A model generated the notes under the pieces. The model was given only the letters and a program-made list of their open reading frames with translations. It was not told the origin of the DNA and made no database searches. Shown piece by piece: positions 38,024 through 47,039 of a DNA stretch of 64,000 bases (positions are counted from its first letter, which is position 1; each line of letters begins with the position of its first letter). The DNA comes from Billgrantia tianxiuensis (GTDB lineage: Bacteria; Pseudomonadota; Gammaproteobacteria; Pseudomonadales; Halomonadaceae): the NCBI RefSeq assembly GCF_009834345.1, contig NZ_CP035042.1, forward strand, positions 3,720,001 through 3,784,000, written 5' to 3'. The position numbers and the translations under genes are program-made.

Positions 38024-38640
38024 TCAGCTACGACCCTCACCTGCCGCGGCCAGCCAGGCCGCTACCAGCGCACGCGCCTGCTCGCCCACCTGCGCAGGCG
38101 ACTGCCCTGGGCGGTAGAGCGCACTGCCCAGGCCGGCACCGTCCACGCCGGCAGCACGCCAAACGGCGAACTCATCCGCGCCGATGCCGCCCACGGCATA
38201 GAGGCGGGTAGCGGCCGGCAGTACCGCTCGCAGCGCCTTCATACCCTCCACACCCACCTGCACGGCGGGAAACAGCTTCAGCCCCGTTGCCCCGGCATCC
38301 AGCGCATCGAAGGCCTCCGATGGCGTCAGCACACCTGGCCAGCTCTGCATGTCGAGGCGTCGCGTCTCCCCGATCACCGCCGGACGGCAGTTGGGCGAAA
38401 CCACCAGTCGCCCGCCGGCGGCATGCACGGCACGAACCTCATCCACGCCGAGCACGGTGCCGGCGCCTACCAGCGCACGCTCGCCCAGCGCCTCGGCCAG
38501 GCGGCGGATGCTTTCGAGCGGGTCGGGGAGTTAAGAGGGACTTCCAGAGTGGTGATGCCAGCAGCGATGACGGCTTCGCCAACCGCCACCGCCTCCTCGG
38601 GGTGGATACCGCGCAGGATGCCGATCAGGGGCAAGGTCAT
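38024..38640 (-). pseudogene. dgoA: 2-dehydro-3-deoxy-6-phosphogalactonate aldolase, frameshifted as read
   Basis: Eda-like class I aldolase that splits KDPGal. The first part MTLPLIGILRGIHPEEAVAVGEAVIAAGITTLEVPLNSP and the second (LVGAGTVLGVDEVRAVHAAGG ... GLKLFPAVQVGVEGMKAL with the Schiff-base Lys) are in different frames. Lengthening the C run at 38525-38528 by one base gives NSPDPLESIRRLAEALGERALVGAGTVL and an intact 205-aa protein. A sequencing error is likely. Last gene of dgoR-dgoD-dgoK-dgoA; ATG 38640 has GGAG upstream. Confidence 0.88.
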
Positions 38641-38659
38641 GTCCGTCTCCATAAGGTTG

Positions 38660-39619
38660 TCACGCGCCGGCCCGTGCCAGTCCCAGGCCAGCCAGTACCG
38701 CCGCTTCGCCATCGAGACGCCGGCTGGTATGACCGAGCGCCCCGAGGGCCAGCGCATAGCGCTCGCACAGCGCCTCGCTGCCGATCAGGGTGATGGGAAC
38801 ACTCGCCAGCTCGTGCCGAACACCGCCGAGTTCGAGGCCAATGGCGAGCCCCGAGAGGCGCGCTCCCAGCCGGGCTCGCCGCGCCTCACCGGCAGGCAGC
38901 GAATCGTCGAGCAGGTCGGCGGCACGCAGACCGAACAGCCACTGGCTGAAGCGCCCCGGCTCGTCGGCTGCCTCACGCACCGCGCCGATGAACGCCTCGC
39001 GACAGCCGGACTCGACGAGCCCGGCGTCGGCCACTGTGTGCCTGAGCACCGACTGACCGGCCAACAGGCCATAGAGTTCACCGGTCAGGTAAGTGGCGAA
39101 GCGCTTGACCTCGCCGCCCTCCAGCCACGCCCACTTGGCATGGGTACCCGGCAGGCACACCAGCCCCGAAAACTCCGGCTCCCAGGCCACCAGTCCGGCC
39201 AGTTGCGTCTCCTCGCCGCGCATCACGTCGAAGCCGCGCTTCGCGGCGTCGGCATGCTGGCACAGCCCCGGCAGCAGGCGCACCTCGAGCCGCGCATCGC
39301 GCAGCGAAGGAGCCACGGCGCCGCGAGTCAGCTCTTCCAGGCGCGTCGGCAACGGCAGGTAGGCCGCTTCACGCCAGCCCTGGCGGGCGCCAGCCATGCC
39401 GCAAATCCACACCGCCACGCGTCCCGAAGCGGGCAGCCAGTCGCCGACGGTCTCCAGTAGCGCAGGCTCGTAGTCCTCCGGCGCCAGGGCCAGCATGCCC
39501 TTGTCGCTGCCGCCCCGGGCCAGCACTTCGCCACGCTCGTCCAGCCCCCAGGCGCGCAGGTGGCTCGAGCCCCAGTCCACCGCGACCCATGCCAGCCGCT
39601 CGCGTACCTCATCGCTCAT
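38660..39619 (-). CDS. dgoK: 2-dehydro-3-deoxygalactonokinase
   Basis: 319-aa kinase making KDPGal from 2-keto-3-deoxygalactonate. WVAVDWGSSHLRAWGLD is the phosphate loop of the DgoK family; ICGMAGARQGW, VCLPGTHAKWAWLEGG and the late VTLIGSEALCERYALAL follow. The ATG at 39619 has AGGAGG eight bases upstream. Between dgoD and dgoA in one operon. Confidence 0.93.
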   Translation of the reverse strand: MSDEVRERLAWVAVDWGSSHLRAWGLDERGEVLARGGSDKGMLALAPEDYEPALLETVGDWLPASGRVAVWICGMAGARQGWREAAYLPLPTRLEELTRGAVAPSLRDARLEVRLLPGLCQHADAAKRGFDVMRGEETQLAGLVAWEPEFSGLVCLPGTHAKWAWLEGGEVKRFATYLTGELYGLLAGQSVLRHTVADAGLVESGCREAFIGAVREAADEPGRFSQWLFGLRAADLLDDSLPAGEARRARLGARLSGLAIGLELGGVRHELASVPITLIGSEALCERYALALGALGHTSRRLDGEAAVLAGLGLARAGA

Positions 39620-39629
39620 GACGACCTCC

Positions 39630-40778
39630 TCACCACTCGGCGATGGAGCCGTCCTCATGGCTCCACACCGGATTGCGCCAGCGATGCCCCACCTTGGCCC
39701 GCTCCTCGACGAATGCCTCGTCGATCTCCACGCCGAGACCGGGTCCCTGGGGAATGGCACAGAAGCCCTCCTCGATGGACAGTGCTGACTTGTCGACCAG
39801 ATAGTCGAGTACGTCGTTGTCGCGGTTGTAGTGGATGCCCATGCTCTGCTCCTGAATGAAGGCGTTGTGGCTCACTGCATCCAGGTGGAGCGAGGCGGCC
39901 AGGGTCAGTGGGCCGAGCGGACAGTGCGGTGCCAGGGCCACGTCGTGGGCCGAGGCCAGCGCAGCGATCTTCAGCCCTTCGCTGATGCCGCCGCAGTGGG
40001 AGAGGTCGGGCTGGATGATGTCGATCATGCCGTCGGCAAGCAGGTCGCGGAATTCGAACCGGGTGTGCAGGCGCTCGCCGGTGGCCAGCGGATAGCCCAG
40101 GCCGCCGGCGATGTGCTTCAGGCTAGGCAGGTGCTCGGGGGCCACCGGCTCCTCGACGAACATCGGGTGGTAGGGCTCCAGCTCGCGCAGCAGCGCCTTG
40201 GCCATGGGCCGATGCACACGGCCGTGAAAATCGATGGCAATGCCCACTTCGGATCCTACCGCCTCGCGGGCCTCGGCCACCCGGGCCACTGCCTCGTCGA
40301 TCTTGCGGTGCGAGTCGACGATCTGCATCTCGGCAGTGCCGTTCATCTTGAACGCAGTGAAGCCGCGCGTCACCAGCTCCCGGGCGCCCGCCCCCACATC
40401 GCTCGGCCGATCGCCTCCGGTCCAGGCATACATGCGCATGCGCTCGCGCACCGCGCCGCCCAACAATTGATGCACCGGCACCCCCAGGTCGCGCCCCTTC
40501 AGGTCCCATAGCGCCTGGTCGATGCCGGCGATGGCACTCATCAGAATCGGGCCGCCGCGATAGAAGCCGGCGCGATAGAGCGTATTCCACAGGTGCTCGA
40601 TACGATGCGGATCCTGGCCGACCAGATAGTCGGCGAGTTCGTGCACCGCGGCCTCCACCGTAGCGGCGCGGCCCTCGATGACCGGCTCACCCCAGCCGTA
40701 GCAGCCCTCGTCGGCCTCGATCTTGAGGAACAGCCAGCGCGGCGGCACCTGCCAGGTCTTGAGTCGAGTGATCTTCAT
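39630..40778 (-). CDS. dgoD: D-galactonate dehydratase
   Basis: 382-aa enolase-superfamily enzyme that dehydrates D-galactonate. The mandelate racemase-like barrel has DFHGR with a metal-site Asp, [10 protein letters not shown] with a Glu, and [11 protein letters not shown] with the third Glu; the His-containing [14 protein letters not shown] segment and the lid ([12 protein letters not shown]) match DgoD. Full length compared with E. coli DgoD (382 aa). It overlaps dgoR by 4 bp. Confidence 0.95.
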   Translation of the reverse strand: MKITRLKTWQVPPRWLFLKIEADEGCYGWGEPVIEGRAATVEAAVHELADYLVGQDPHRIEHLWNTLYRAGFYRGGPILMSAIAGIDQALWDLKGRDLGVPVHQLLGGAVRERMRMYAWTGGDRPSDVGAGARELVTRGFTAFKMNGTAEMQIVDSHRKIDEAVARVAEAREAVGSEVGIAIDFHGRVHRPMAKALLRELEPYHPMFVEEPVAPEHLPSLKHIAGGLGYPLATGERLHTRFEFRDLLADGMIDIIQPDLSHCGGISEGLKIAALASAHDVALAPHCPLGPLTLAASLHLDAVSHNAFIQEQSMGIHYNRDNDVLDYLVDKSALSIEEGFCAIPQGPGLGVEIDEAFVEERAKVGHRWRNPVWSHEDGSIAEW

Positions 40779-41575
40779 AGTGAACGCTCCTTGGCCTGCG
40801 TGTCGAGTGCGGCTACCGGTACGACAGCCGAATGAGAGGAAACGTCGGTCACAATGCCCAGATCGACGGCGGTACGTCGCAGCACGTCGGCAGCGGCCGC
40901 TTCGGCAGCGTCGGCATCGCGACGACGAATCGCCTCGAGCAGGCGGCCATGGCGCACCAGGCTGTCATCCAGGTCGGCCTCGAGGGGCTGGAGGTGGGCC
41001 TGAGAGCGCTGGATCAGGGCAATGATCGAGGGGCGCAGCAAATGCCCCATCTGGCGCCATACCAGGTTGTGGCTGGCGTGGTAGACGGCATCATGAAAGG
41101 CCACGTCGTACTCGGCATGCCGCGCGCTGGCTTCCGGCCTGCCGGCGGTATGTCGCATGCCCTCGTAGGCCGCCTCCAAGCGTTCGAGATCCTCCCTTTC
41201 GGCTGCCTGGGCTGCCAGGCGGGCGACGGCCGGCTCCGCTGAATAGCGAAAGGCGAATATCTCGCGCAGCAGGTCGGCGTCAGGCGTTTGGATATCGGCC
41301 ATCCACTCGCTCACCAAGGGATCGAGCAGGTGCCAATCGCCGATCTCGCAGACCACGCTGCCACGCCCTGCGGTGCGCTCGATCAGGCCGAGGGCGACCA
41401 GGGTCGCCAGGGCGTTGCGCACCTGGTTGCGGCTGACTTCGAAGTGCTGGCAGAGGTCGCGTTCGCGAGGAAACGTCTCGCCTGGACGCCAGCGCCCGGC
41501 CAGCAGCGCCTGGCCCAGCAGTCGTGCCAGACCGTCGGCGCCACCATGGTGGCGAGGCAGCGAAGCCAGGGTCAT
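40775..41575 (-). CDS. dgoR: GntR/FadR-type regulator of galactonate genes
   Basis: 266-aa regulator. An N-terminal winged helix ([33 protein letters not shown]) is joined to a FadR-type all-helical ligand domain ([19 protein letters not shown] ... [11 protein letters not shown] ... [16 protein letters not shown]). First gene of the dgo operon and coupled to dgoD. A 15-bp palindrome with the GntR-like half-site ATGTC lies 14 bp before its start, and the same palindrome precedes the sodium symporter gene, so this is the likely repressor of both. Confidence 0.9.
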   Translation of the reverse strand: MTLASLPRHHGGADGLARLLGQALLAGRWRPGETFPRERDLCQHFEVSRNQVRNALATLVALGLIERTAGRGSVVCEIGDWHLLDPLVSEWMADIQTPDADLLREIFAFRYSAEPAVARLAAQAAEREDLERLEAAYEGMRHTAGRPEASARHAEYDVAFHDAVYHASHNLVWRQMGHLLRPSIIALIQRSQAHLQPLEADLDDSLVRHGRLLEAIRRRDADAAEAAAADVLRRTAVDLGIVTDVSSHSAVVPVAALDTQAKERSL

Positions 41576-41588
41576 GTCGTCCTCCTGA

Positions 41589-41603
41589 AAATGTCAGACA
41601 TTT
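41589..41603 (-). promoter_or_regulatory. Palindromic operator before dgoR
   Basis: AAATGTCAGACATTT, a perfect 15-bp palindrome with one central base, between the symporter terminator and the dgoR start. Its 13-bp core recurs at 43353-43365. Probable DgoR site. Confidence 0.7.
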
Positions 41604-41650
41604 ATCACATCCAGCATCATACCCCACCCTGCATGATGCAAATACCCGGG

Positions 41651-41680
41651 GAAAAGCAGCGGGGTTTTCTCGGCCCCGCT
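41651..41680 (-). terminator. Terminator after the symporter gene
   Basis: Minus strand: AGCGGGG, 9-base loop, CCCCGCT, then GCTTTTC, 27 bp past the stop at 41707. Confidence 0.6.
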
Positions 41681-41706
41681 CAACCTCAGCCCCGCCTCGA
41701 CATGCT

Positions 41707-43305
41707 TCAGCCGCCGGCGAAGGCCGCATAGATGACGATGACCAACACCACCAGCGCGAGGCTGGCAGGCACGGCGCCGCGCCAGGGGGTGAGATCGACG
41801 TCGCCGCTGTACTCGTGCACCCAATCGGTCTCGCGCGGGCGCAGCTTGCCCACGATCAACATGATCGCCACCAGCAGCACGAATACCAGGGCCACGAAAT
41901 GGAACTCGTGCATGATCGTCGGCAGCCGGTCGAACGGCGGCACGAAGTAGCCGGCGGCGATCATCAGGCAACCGCCTACCAGGGCGATCTTGGCGGCCAT
42001 GGGCGGCACACGCTTGGTCAGCAAGCCCACGATCACCACTGCCAGAATGGGAATGAAATAGATGGCGTTCATGCGCTGCAGGTAGCCGAACAGGCTCTCC
42101 TGGCCCGCCAGTAGCGGCGCGATGGTCATGGTGGTAATGGCCATGATCCAGCCGAACACCTTGCCCGACTTCACCACCTCCTCGTCGCTGGCGTCCTTCT
42201 TCAGCACGCCCTTGTAGATACCCAGGCTGAAGATGGTAGTAGTGCTGTTGAGCGCCGAGTTGAACGACGACAGGATGGCACCCACCATCACCGCCGCGAA
42301 GAAGCCGGTGAGGTAGGGCGGCAGCACGTTGAACACCAGATGGCCGTAGGCCTCGTCGGCGCGAACGCCCTGATCGGCATAGAGGTGATAGGCGATGATG
42401 CCCGGCAGCACCAGGTAAAGCGGACCCAGCAGTTTGAAGAAGCCGGTGAGCAACACCCCCTTCTGGCCTTCGGCCAGGTTCTTGGCGGCAAAGGTACGCT
42501 GGATGATCTGCTGGTTGGTGGTCCAGTAGAAGAGATTGATCAGGAATACGCCGGTGAAGAGCGTGGAGAATGGCACCTGCTGGTCGGCCCCGCCCAGCGA
42601 GTTGAGCTTGTCCGGATCGCTCTGCTTGAGAACGTTCCAGCCCTCGATCACGCCGCCATCGCCGCTCACCGCCTGCAAACCGAAGTAGGCAATGACGAAG
42701 CCGCCGATCAGCAGACCGATGCCGTTCAGGGTGTCCGATACGGCCACCGTGCGCAGTCCGCCGAACAGGGCATAGATGGAGCCGATGATCCCGACGATCC
42801 AGACCGTCAGCCACAGCAGCAGGGTCGACGACTCGATCCCGGTCAGCCCGGAAAGATCGAGCATGCCCTGCAGGCCCATGGCACCGGAGTAGAGAATGAT
42901 CGGCAGCAGGATCACGGCATAGGCGATCAGGAAGATCACGTTGGCGATCAGTTGGGTACCCGAGTCGAAACGAATTGCCAACAGTTGCGGCAGCGTGGCG
43001 ATACCGCTCCTGAGGAAACGTGGCAGGAAGAACAGCGCCAACGCCACCAGTGCGATGACCGCCACCACCTCCCATGCCATCACGCTCAAGCCGTCGCTGA
43101 AGGCGGCACCGTTGAGGCCCACCATCTGCTCGGTGGAGAGGTTGGTCATCAGCAGCGAGCCGGCGATCAGCGGGAAGGTGAGACTGCGCCCGGCCAGAAA
43201 GTAGCCGCGACTGCTTACATGGTCGTCGCGACGGGTCAGGCGCCAGGTGATGAAGGCGACCAGGCCGGTAAAGAACAGGAACGACAGCAGGGTCAAGGCA
43301 TGCAT
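41707..43305 (-). CDS. Sodium:solute symporter, YidK/SglT-like
   Basis: 532-aa SSS-family transporter with about fourteen hydrophobic segments. [58 protein letters not shown] and [19 protein letters not shown] are close to E. coli YidK, a putative sugar symporter. The neighbourhood and shared operator suggest import of galactose, galactonate or a related sugar acid. The ATG at 43305 is preferred (AGGGAG upstream); the frame continues to 43353 but that would start inside the operator. Confidence 0.9.
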   Translation of the reverse strand: MHALTLLSFLFFTGLVAFITWRLTRRDDHVSSRGYFLAGRSLTFPLIAGSLLMTNLSTEQMVGLNGAAFSDGLSVMAWEVVAVIALVALALFFLPRFLRSGIATLPQLLAIRFDSGTQLIANVIFLIAYAVILLPIILYSGAMGLQGMLDLSGLTGIESSTLLLWLTVWIVGIIGSIYALFGGLRTVAVSDTLNGIGLLIGGFVIAYFGLQAVSGDGGVIEGWNVLKQSDPDKLNSLGGADQQVPFSTLFTGVFLINLFYWTTNQQIIQRTFAAKNLAEGQKGVLLTGFFKLLGPLYLVLPGIIAYHLYADQGVRADEAYGHLVFNVLPPYLTGFFAAVMVGAILSSFNSALNSTTTIFSLGIYKGVLKKDASDEEVVKSGKVFGWIMAITTMTIAPLLAGQESLFGYLQRMNAIYFIPILAVVIVGLLTKRVPPMAAKIALVGGCLMIAAGYFVPPFDRLPTIMHEFHFVALVFVLLVAIMLIVGKLRPRETDWVHEYSGDVDLTPWRGAVPASLALVVLVIVIYAAFAGG

Positions 43306-43352
43306 GCGGGTACACTCCCTTGCAAGCAATAGCAGTCCGTTGCGCCAGCACA

Positions 43353-43365
43353 AATGTCTGACATT
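43353..43365 (-). promoter_or_regulatory. Palindromic operator before the symporter
   Basis: AATGTCTGACATT is the reverse complement of the core of the dgoR site, 48 bp before the symporter ATG. Probable DgoR site. Confidence 0.68.
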
Positions 43366-43559
43366 GATGAATTCACTACATTTTATGCAGAGAAAGCACT
43401 CCTTGCATGCTTCTTTAGTCTAACAAACCGATAAAAATTAAGTAACCTTACCGAAATTCCACAAGCGCAGCTCAATGCACCAATGCAAGCAGGTCCAGAT
43501 ATTCTGACGTCACGGGCTTATCATAACCTGCATAATTGATACAAAAGATATGTGCACAC

Positions 43560-43584
43560 AAAAACTCCGGCCATGCGACCGGAG
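43560..43584 (-). terminator. Terminator after the lipoprotein gene
   Basis: Minus strand: CTCCGGTC-GCAT-GGCCGGAG (one G-T pair) followed by TTTTTGTGT, 40 bp past the stop at 43624. Confidence 0.75.
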
Positions 43585-43623
43585 CTGTAGATAACTTATT
43601 CGGCTTTACAGTCACGAAACGTA

Positions 43624-44286
43624 TCAAAACAACCTTGGCACCGACATTAAAGCCTCACTCCTATAGTCATCCAAGGCCTTTTCTACTATCTCGACCCACG
43701 CAGCCTCAGTAGCAACTTGCCGACTTTGCTGCGCATGAATCGCCACGACCTCCTGTGCACTACCTTCGCGCAACTCAAGGTCGGTAGAGATTCTCGTATT
43801 TAGTGTAATAGCCCAAAAACCCGGACTGAACCATGCCCAGAATTCATTAATATAGACATCTATAATCGGAGCATCAACTCCCGGACCAGCCGGCTCAGCA
43901 AGTACATTGTATCCTGCCTCTTGCAGGGCCAGGGTCAGACTGCTGCGCACCACCTCTTCAACCGACTGCCCTTCCTCCAGAAGAATATCACCCATTGCTT
44001 TACCATAACTATTTCTCTTCCTCCCAATCGCCCTTGCCTTGATTTCATCCGAAGCTTGGCTCACTCCTCCGGATCCAAGGGAAGGAGTACTAGGCTCTCT
44101 TGGTGCCTCTTCAAAGATTCGTCGATCTACAACCTCTCCTATCAAGACTTCCTGTCCCGCACCAATATATTGTTCCGAACTCACTTCCGGAACAGCCAAT
44201 GCTATCTCGCTGCGATTTGTAGCACATCCTGCAAGAAACACCATGAGGAATATTGCCATCAACCCTGCGTTCGACTTGAGCTTCAA
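43624..44286 (-). CDS. Low-GC lipoprotein of unknown function, YajG-like layout
   Basis: About 220 aa. A signal peptide with lipobox FLAGC puts the lipidated Cys near residue 21. The TTG at 44286 is the preferred start because GGAG lies just upstream; a TTG at 44325 adds an odd N-terminus. The C-terminal half (VVRSSLTLALQEAGYNVL ... ISTDLELREG ... AWVEIVEKALDDY) resembles the YajG/lipoprotein_16 arrangement, but I am not sure of the family. Base composition is near 50 % GC and it uses codons such as ATA, AGA and AAT that neighbours avoid, which indicates transfer. It stands alone with its own terminator. Confidence 0.75.
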   Translation of the reverse strand: MKLKSNAGLMAIFLMVFLAGCATNRSEIALAVPEVSSEQYIGAGQEVLIGEVVDRRIFEEAPREPSTPSLGSGGVSQASDEIKARAIGRKRNSYGKAMGDILLEEGQSVEEVVRSSLTLALQEAGYNVLAEPAGPGVDAPIIDVYINEFWAWFSPGFWAITLNTRISTDLELREGSAQEVVAIHAQQSRQVATEAAWVEIVEKALDDYRSEALMSVPRLF

Positions 44287-44489
44287 CAGCCTATCTCCAT
44301 TTATTTTCAATTTTAATATTGTCAATAAACTTTAAGCCTGAAGTTATGAAAGACATAAGAATATCGACCAAGACCTTATATCAGCCTCTTACGATTTAAT
44401 GCAAGCGTATGCATCACTACACCTACCAACACGTGCAGCGAGGTAGCGCACATCTATCACATACACCGCACAACATTTCGTAACACCAC

Positions 44490-44518
44490 TTTCGCAGAGC
44501 GCTCAACCAAGCTAGAAT
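44490..44518 (+). promoter_or_regulatory. Candidate promoter of the aryl-polyene operon
   Basis: TTTCGC and TAGAAT with a 17-base spacer, ending 21 bp before the first gene, in an AT-rich 250-bp gap. Confidence 0.38.
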
Positions 44519-44539
44519 CCGCCCCTTTGCCCATGAGCC

Positions 44540-45217
44540 GTGAGAGTCGTGTCCTTTTTCCTACATCTCGAAGACTGGCGGGGATGGCATCCCAAAGAGA
44601 CAGTGGCCATCTGCGACCCAAGCCACCGCATCTCGGCTCAGCCAGGCAAGAACCTGCCAGCCATGCTGCGCCGACGTCTAGATGATGCTGGGCGCGCCAC
44701 CTGCGAGATACTCAGCGCGCTGGCCCCGGAAGCTGGCTTACCGTTGATACACGCTTCTCGACATGGCGATACCACCCATACCCTGGGCATGCTCGAAGCA
44801 CTAGAGAGCGGCGAGCCCATCTCCCCGACGCGCTTTTCCATGTCGGTTCACAACGCAGTGCTGGGTGTCCACTCCATTTCGTGCGCTCATCATCGTCCCT
44901 TGCAGGCTCTGGGGGCCTGTGGTGATGAGTTCGACGCCGTTCTCCTCGAAGCTCAGGGTTATCTCCTGGAAGGTCACCGAGCCGTCGTGGCAGTTTTCTC
45001 GGAAGGCTCGCTTCCCTCGGCTTACCAAGGGCACACAGAGCACCCGGGTACTGCCTGCGCTGTCGGCATGCGGTTAACGCTGGATCGGGGACGAAGGCTC
45101 ATGGCCTCTGACCCGATACGCAGTGCCCGCCCAACCCCTATTGAAGTGATGGCCTGGCTGAGCGGGAACACACCTTTCCTTGCTGGCCGGCAGCGGTGGC
45201 AAATGGAGGCGGGATGA
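44540..45217 (+). CDS. apeC: Aryl-polyene chain-length factor-like protein (PF13723)
   Basis: 225-aa shortened ketosynthase-like protein. The blocks LHLEDWRGWHP, LPAMLRRRLDDAGRATCEIL, SRHGDTTHTLGMLEAL and FSMSVHNAVLGVHSIS match the ketoacyl-synthase N-terminal 2 family that opens most aryl-polyene clusters. It lacks the active-site Cys and the C-terminal half, and by analogy with the Xenorhabdus system pairs with the ketosynthase at 57.1 kb as chain-length factor. GTG start; the ATG at 44533 is in another frame and leads to an early stop. First gene of the cluster, overlapping the next by 4 bp. Confidence 0.85.
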   Translation: MRVVSFFLHLEDWRGWHPKETVAICDPSHRISAQPGKNLPAMLRRRLDDAGRATCEILSALAPEAGLPLIHASRHGDTTHTLGMLEALESGEPISPTRFSMSVHNAVLGVHSISCAHHRPLQALGACGDEFDAVLLEAQGYLLEGHRAVVAVFSEGSLPSAYQGHTEHPGTACAVGMRLTLDRGRRLMASDPIRSARPTPIEVMAWLSGNTPFLAGRQRWQMEAG

Positions 45218-46002
45218 AGTTGGACAGGTGGTGGCGTGGGCTAGGCACTGCACTTTCCTTCATTGCCTTCGGCTTGGGCGGCGTGTTCATCGGCTTGGCA
45301 GTCGCACCCCTGCTGAGCCTATGCGTACACGACACCGAACGGCGGCAGCGTATGGCGAGGCACCTTATCCAACGCTGCTTCCGCGGCTTCATCGGATTGA
45401 TGCGGTGCCTCGGAGTACTCGACTATCACTTTAGTCATCAGGAACGACTGCAGCGCCCTGGGCTGCTGGTGCTGGCCAACCATCCCTCATTGATCGACGT
45501 GATATTCCTGCTGGCGCATATGCCCCACGCAAACTGCATCGTCAAGGGCCGGTTGGCCAGCAACCCTTTCACCCGCGGCCCGATTCGCGCAGCAGGGTAT
45601 ATCACCAACAATGAGCCCGAAGCGGTGCTGGAAGCCGCTGGCGAGAGCCTTAGGAGAGGCGATTCGCTGGTCCTTTTTCCAGAAGGCACTCGCACCAAGC
45701 CACAACGTCCTATCAAGTTCAGACGCGGCGGGGCAAATATCGCCTTACGCACGAAAACGGCTATCACACCAGTACTGATACGTTGTACTCCTACCACATT
45801 GACCAAGGGCGAACCTTGGTATCATATCCCGGCGAGCAAGGTCCGGATGGAACTACATGTTCTCGAAGACCTGCCCATTAACGACGATAACCAACAGCCA
45901 ACCGGGCAGCTCGCCAGAATACTGACACATCGGCTGAACAATCATTTCAACAGGGAACTGGGACGACTTCACCATGAGCGAGACATGCGACCTAACGCTT
46001 GA
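45214..46002 (+). CDS. 1-acyl-sn-glycerol-3-phosphate acyltransferase-like protein
   Basis: 262-aa membrane-bound PlsC-family acyltransferase. An N-terminal membrane segment is followed by the HX4D motif NHPSLID (His90, Asp95) and FPEGTRTKP. In aryl-polyene clusters such enzymes are thought to help join the polyene to a lipid anchor. Start ATG at 45214 inside the previous stop (ATGA). The gene overlaps the first ACP by 29 bp. Confidence 0.87.
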   Translation: MKLDRWWRGLGTALSFIAFGLGGVFIGLAVAPLLSLCVHDTERRQRMARHLIQRCFRGFIGLMRCLGVLDYHFSHQERLQRPGLLVLANHPSLIDVIFLLAHMPHANCIVKGRLASNPFTRGPIRAAGYITNNEPEAVLEAAGESLRRGDSLVLFPEGTRTKPQRPIKFRRGGANIALRTKTAITPVLIRCTPTTLTKGEPWYHIPASKVRMELHVLEDLPINDDNQQPTGQLARILTHRLNNHFNRELGRLHHERDMRPNA

Positions 46003-46243
46003 ACTCAAGCGCCTGATCATCGACACGCTGGAGCTCGAAGACATCACGCCGGCGGATATCGACTCCGAGGCTCCTTTGTTCGGAGAGGGTCTGGGCCTCG
46101 ACTCCATCGATGCACTCGAACTCGGCTTGGCATTGCAAAAGCGCTACGGTATCAAGCTCGATGCCGAAGCCGAGGAAACTCACCACCATTTCGCCAGCCT
46201 GAACGCCCTGCAGTCCCTTGTGGAGGCCCGTCGTGTCAACTGA
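45974..46243 (+). CDS. apeE: Acyl carrier protein 1 of the aryl-polyene cluster
   Basis: 89-aa carrier protein. The phosphopantetheine serine is Ser44 in GLGLDSIDALELG. Acidic helix II and the following KRYGIKLD are typical. It differs from housekeeping AcpP (DSLD replaced by DSID). The gene is preceded and followed by overlapping genes, so its start is set by overlap; ATG with weak SD in the acyltransferase end. Confidence 0.9.
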   Translation: MSETCDLTLELKRLIIDTLELEDITPADIDSEAPLFGEGLGLDSIDALELGLALQKRYGIKLDAEAEETHHHFASLNALQSLVEARRVN

Positions 46244-46499
46244 TATCGCCGCTGCCAATCGCACCGAGATTTTCTCTCATGTGCGCAAGACCCTGGTCGA
46301 GTTGTTCGAACTCGACGCCGACGACGTCAAGCCCGAAGCGCGACTCTACGAGGACCTCGATATCGACAGTATCGACGCCGTGGACCTAGTCGTCGAACTC
46401 AAGCAGTTCACCGGTCGGCGCATCAACCCCGACGACTTCAAGTCGGTGCGCACCATCGATGACGTGGTCAATGCCGTCGAACGCTTGATGCAGCACTGA
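46233..46499 (+). CDS. apeF: Acyl carrier protein 2 of the aryl-polyene cluster
   Basis: 88-aa carrier protein with Ser46 in DLDIDSIDAVDLV. I chose the GTG at 46233 because GGAGG lies 7 bases upstream; it overlaps the end of ACP1. The pair of different ACPs is a constant feature of aryl-polyene clusters and suggests separate roles in elongation and final processing. Confidence 0.9.
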   Translation: MSTDIAAANRTEIFSHVRKTLVELFELDADDVKPEARLYEDLDIDSIDAVDLVVELKQFTGRRINPDDFKSVRTIDDVVNAVERLMQH

Positions 46500-46502
46500 G
46501 AG

Positions 46503-47039
46503 ATGCCGAAGCAAGCGATCAAGTGGCTCGGCGTCGGCATGGCGCTGGCTTGGCCAGTGCTGGTCTTCAGCCTGCACGATCACTTGGGTAGCTGGCCGCT
46601 GTTGATGATCGGTGCCGCGTTGCTCGCCTGGCGAATGCCACAGGCTCGCTATCTGGCCTCCGTGATGGCAGCACTGTTGCTGGCGTTGGGTGGCTTGGGG
46701 CATGCCGAACTCGGCATGCGTGCCTACCCCGTCGCCGTCAGCGCCATCATGCTGGCCCTCTTTCTGTCCAGCCTGTGGCAGGGCATGCCGATCGTCGAGC
46801 GTCTGGCGCGCCTGCGTGAACCCGACCTGCCACCGGCCGCGATACGCTATACCCGCCGGGTCACCTGGGCATGGTGTGGCTTCTTCGTCCTCAATGGAGC
46901 CATCGCCTGCTGGACCGCCCTGTATGCCGACCTGGCGACCTGGACGCTGTACAACGGCGTCATCAGCTACGCCCTTATCGCCACCATGTTTGCCGGTGAA
47001 TGGCTGCTGCGTCATCGGTTGCGAAGGAGTCTGTCGTGA
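46503..47039 (+). CDS. COG4648-type inner-membrane protein
   Basis: 178-aa protein with about five membrane segments (VGMALAWPVLVFSL, MAALLLALGGLG, VSAIMLALFLSSLW, WAWCGFFVLNGAIACW, YNGVISYALIATMFAGE) and the conserved RLREPDLPP loop. Homologues occur in aryl-polyene clusters in this position. Role unknown; perhaps part of the membrane assembly or export site. It overlaps the ligase gene by 4 bp. Confidence 0.83.
   Translation: MPKQAIKWLGVGMALAWPVLVFSLHDHLGSWPLLMIGAALLAWRMPQARYLASVMAALLLALGGLGHAELGMRAYPVAVSAIMLALFLSSLWQGMPIVERLARLREPDLPPAAIRYTRRVTWAWCGFFVLNGAIACWTALYADLATWTLYNGVISYALIATMFAGEWLLRHRLRRSLS

Larger units (their letters stand above)
43306..43623 (-). other. Intergenic region between symporter and lipoprotein genes
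   Basis: 318 bp without a gene, AT-rich compared with its surroundings. It holds the symporter operator (43353-43365), a possible -10 element TAAAAT on the minus strand near 43380, and the lipoprotein terminator (43560-43584). I see nothing else in it. Confidence 0.6.

Noticed and set aside
41594..43351. 585-aa frame overlapping the symporter on the same strand
   Set aside because: Arg/Gly/Pro-rich shadow frame; the symporter frame has the membrane segments and family motifs.
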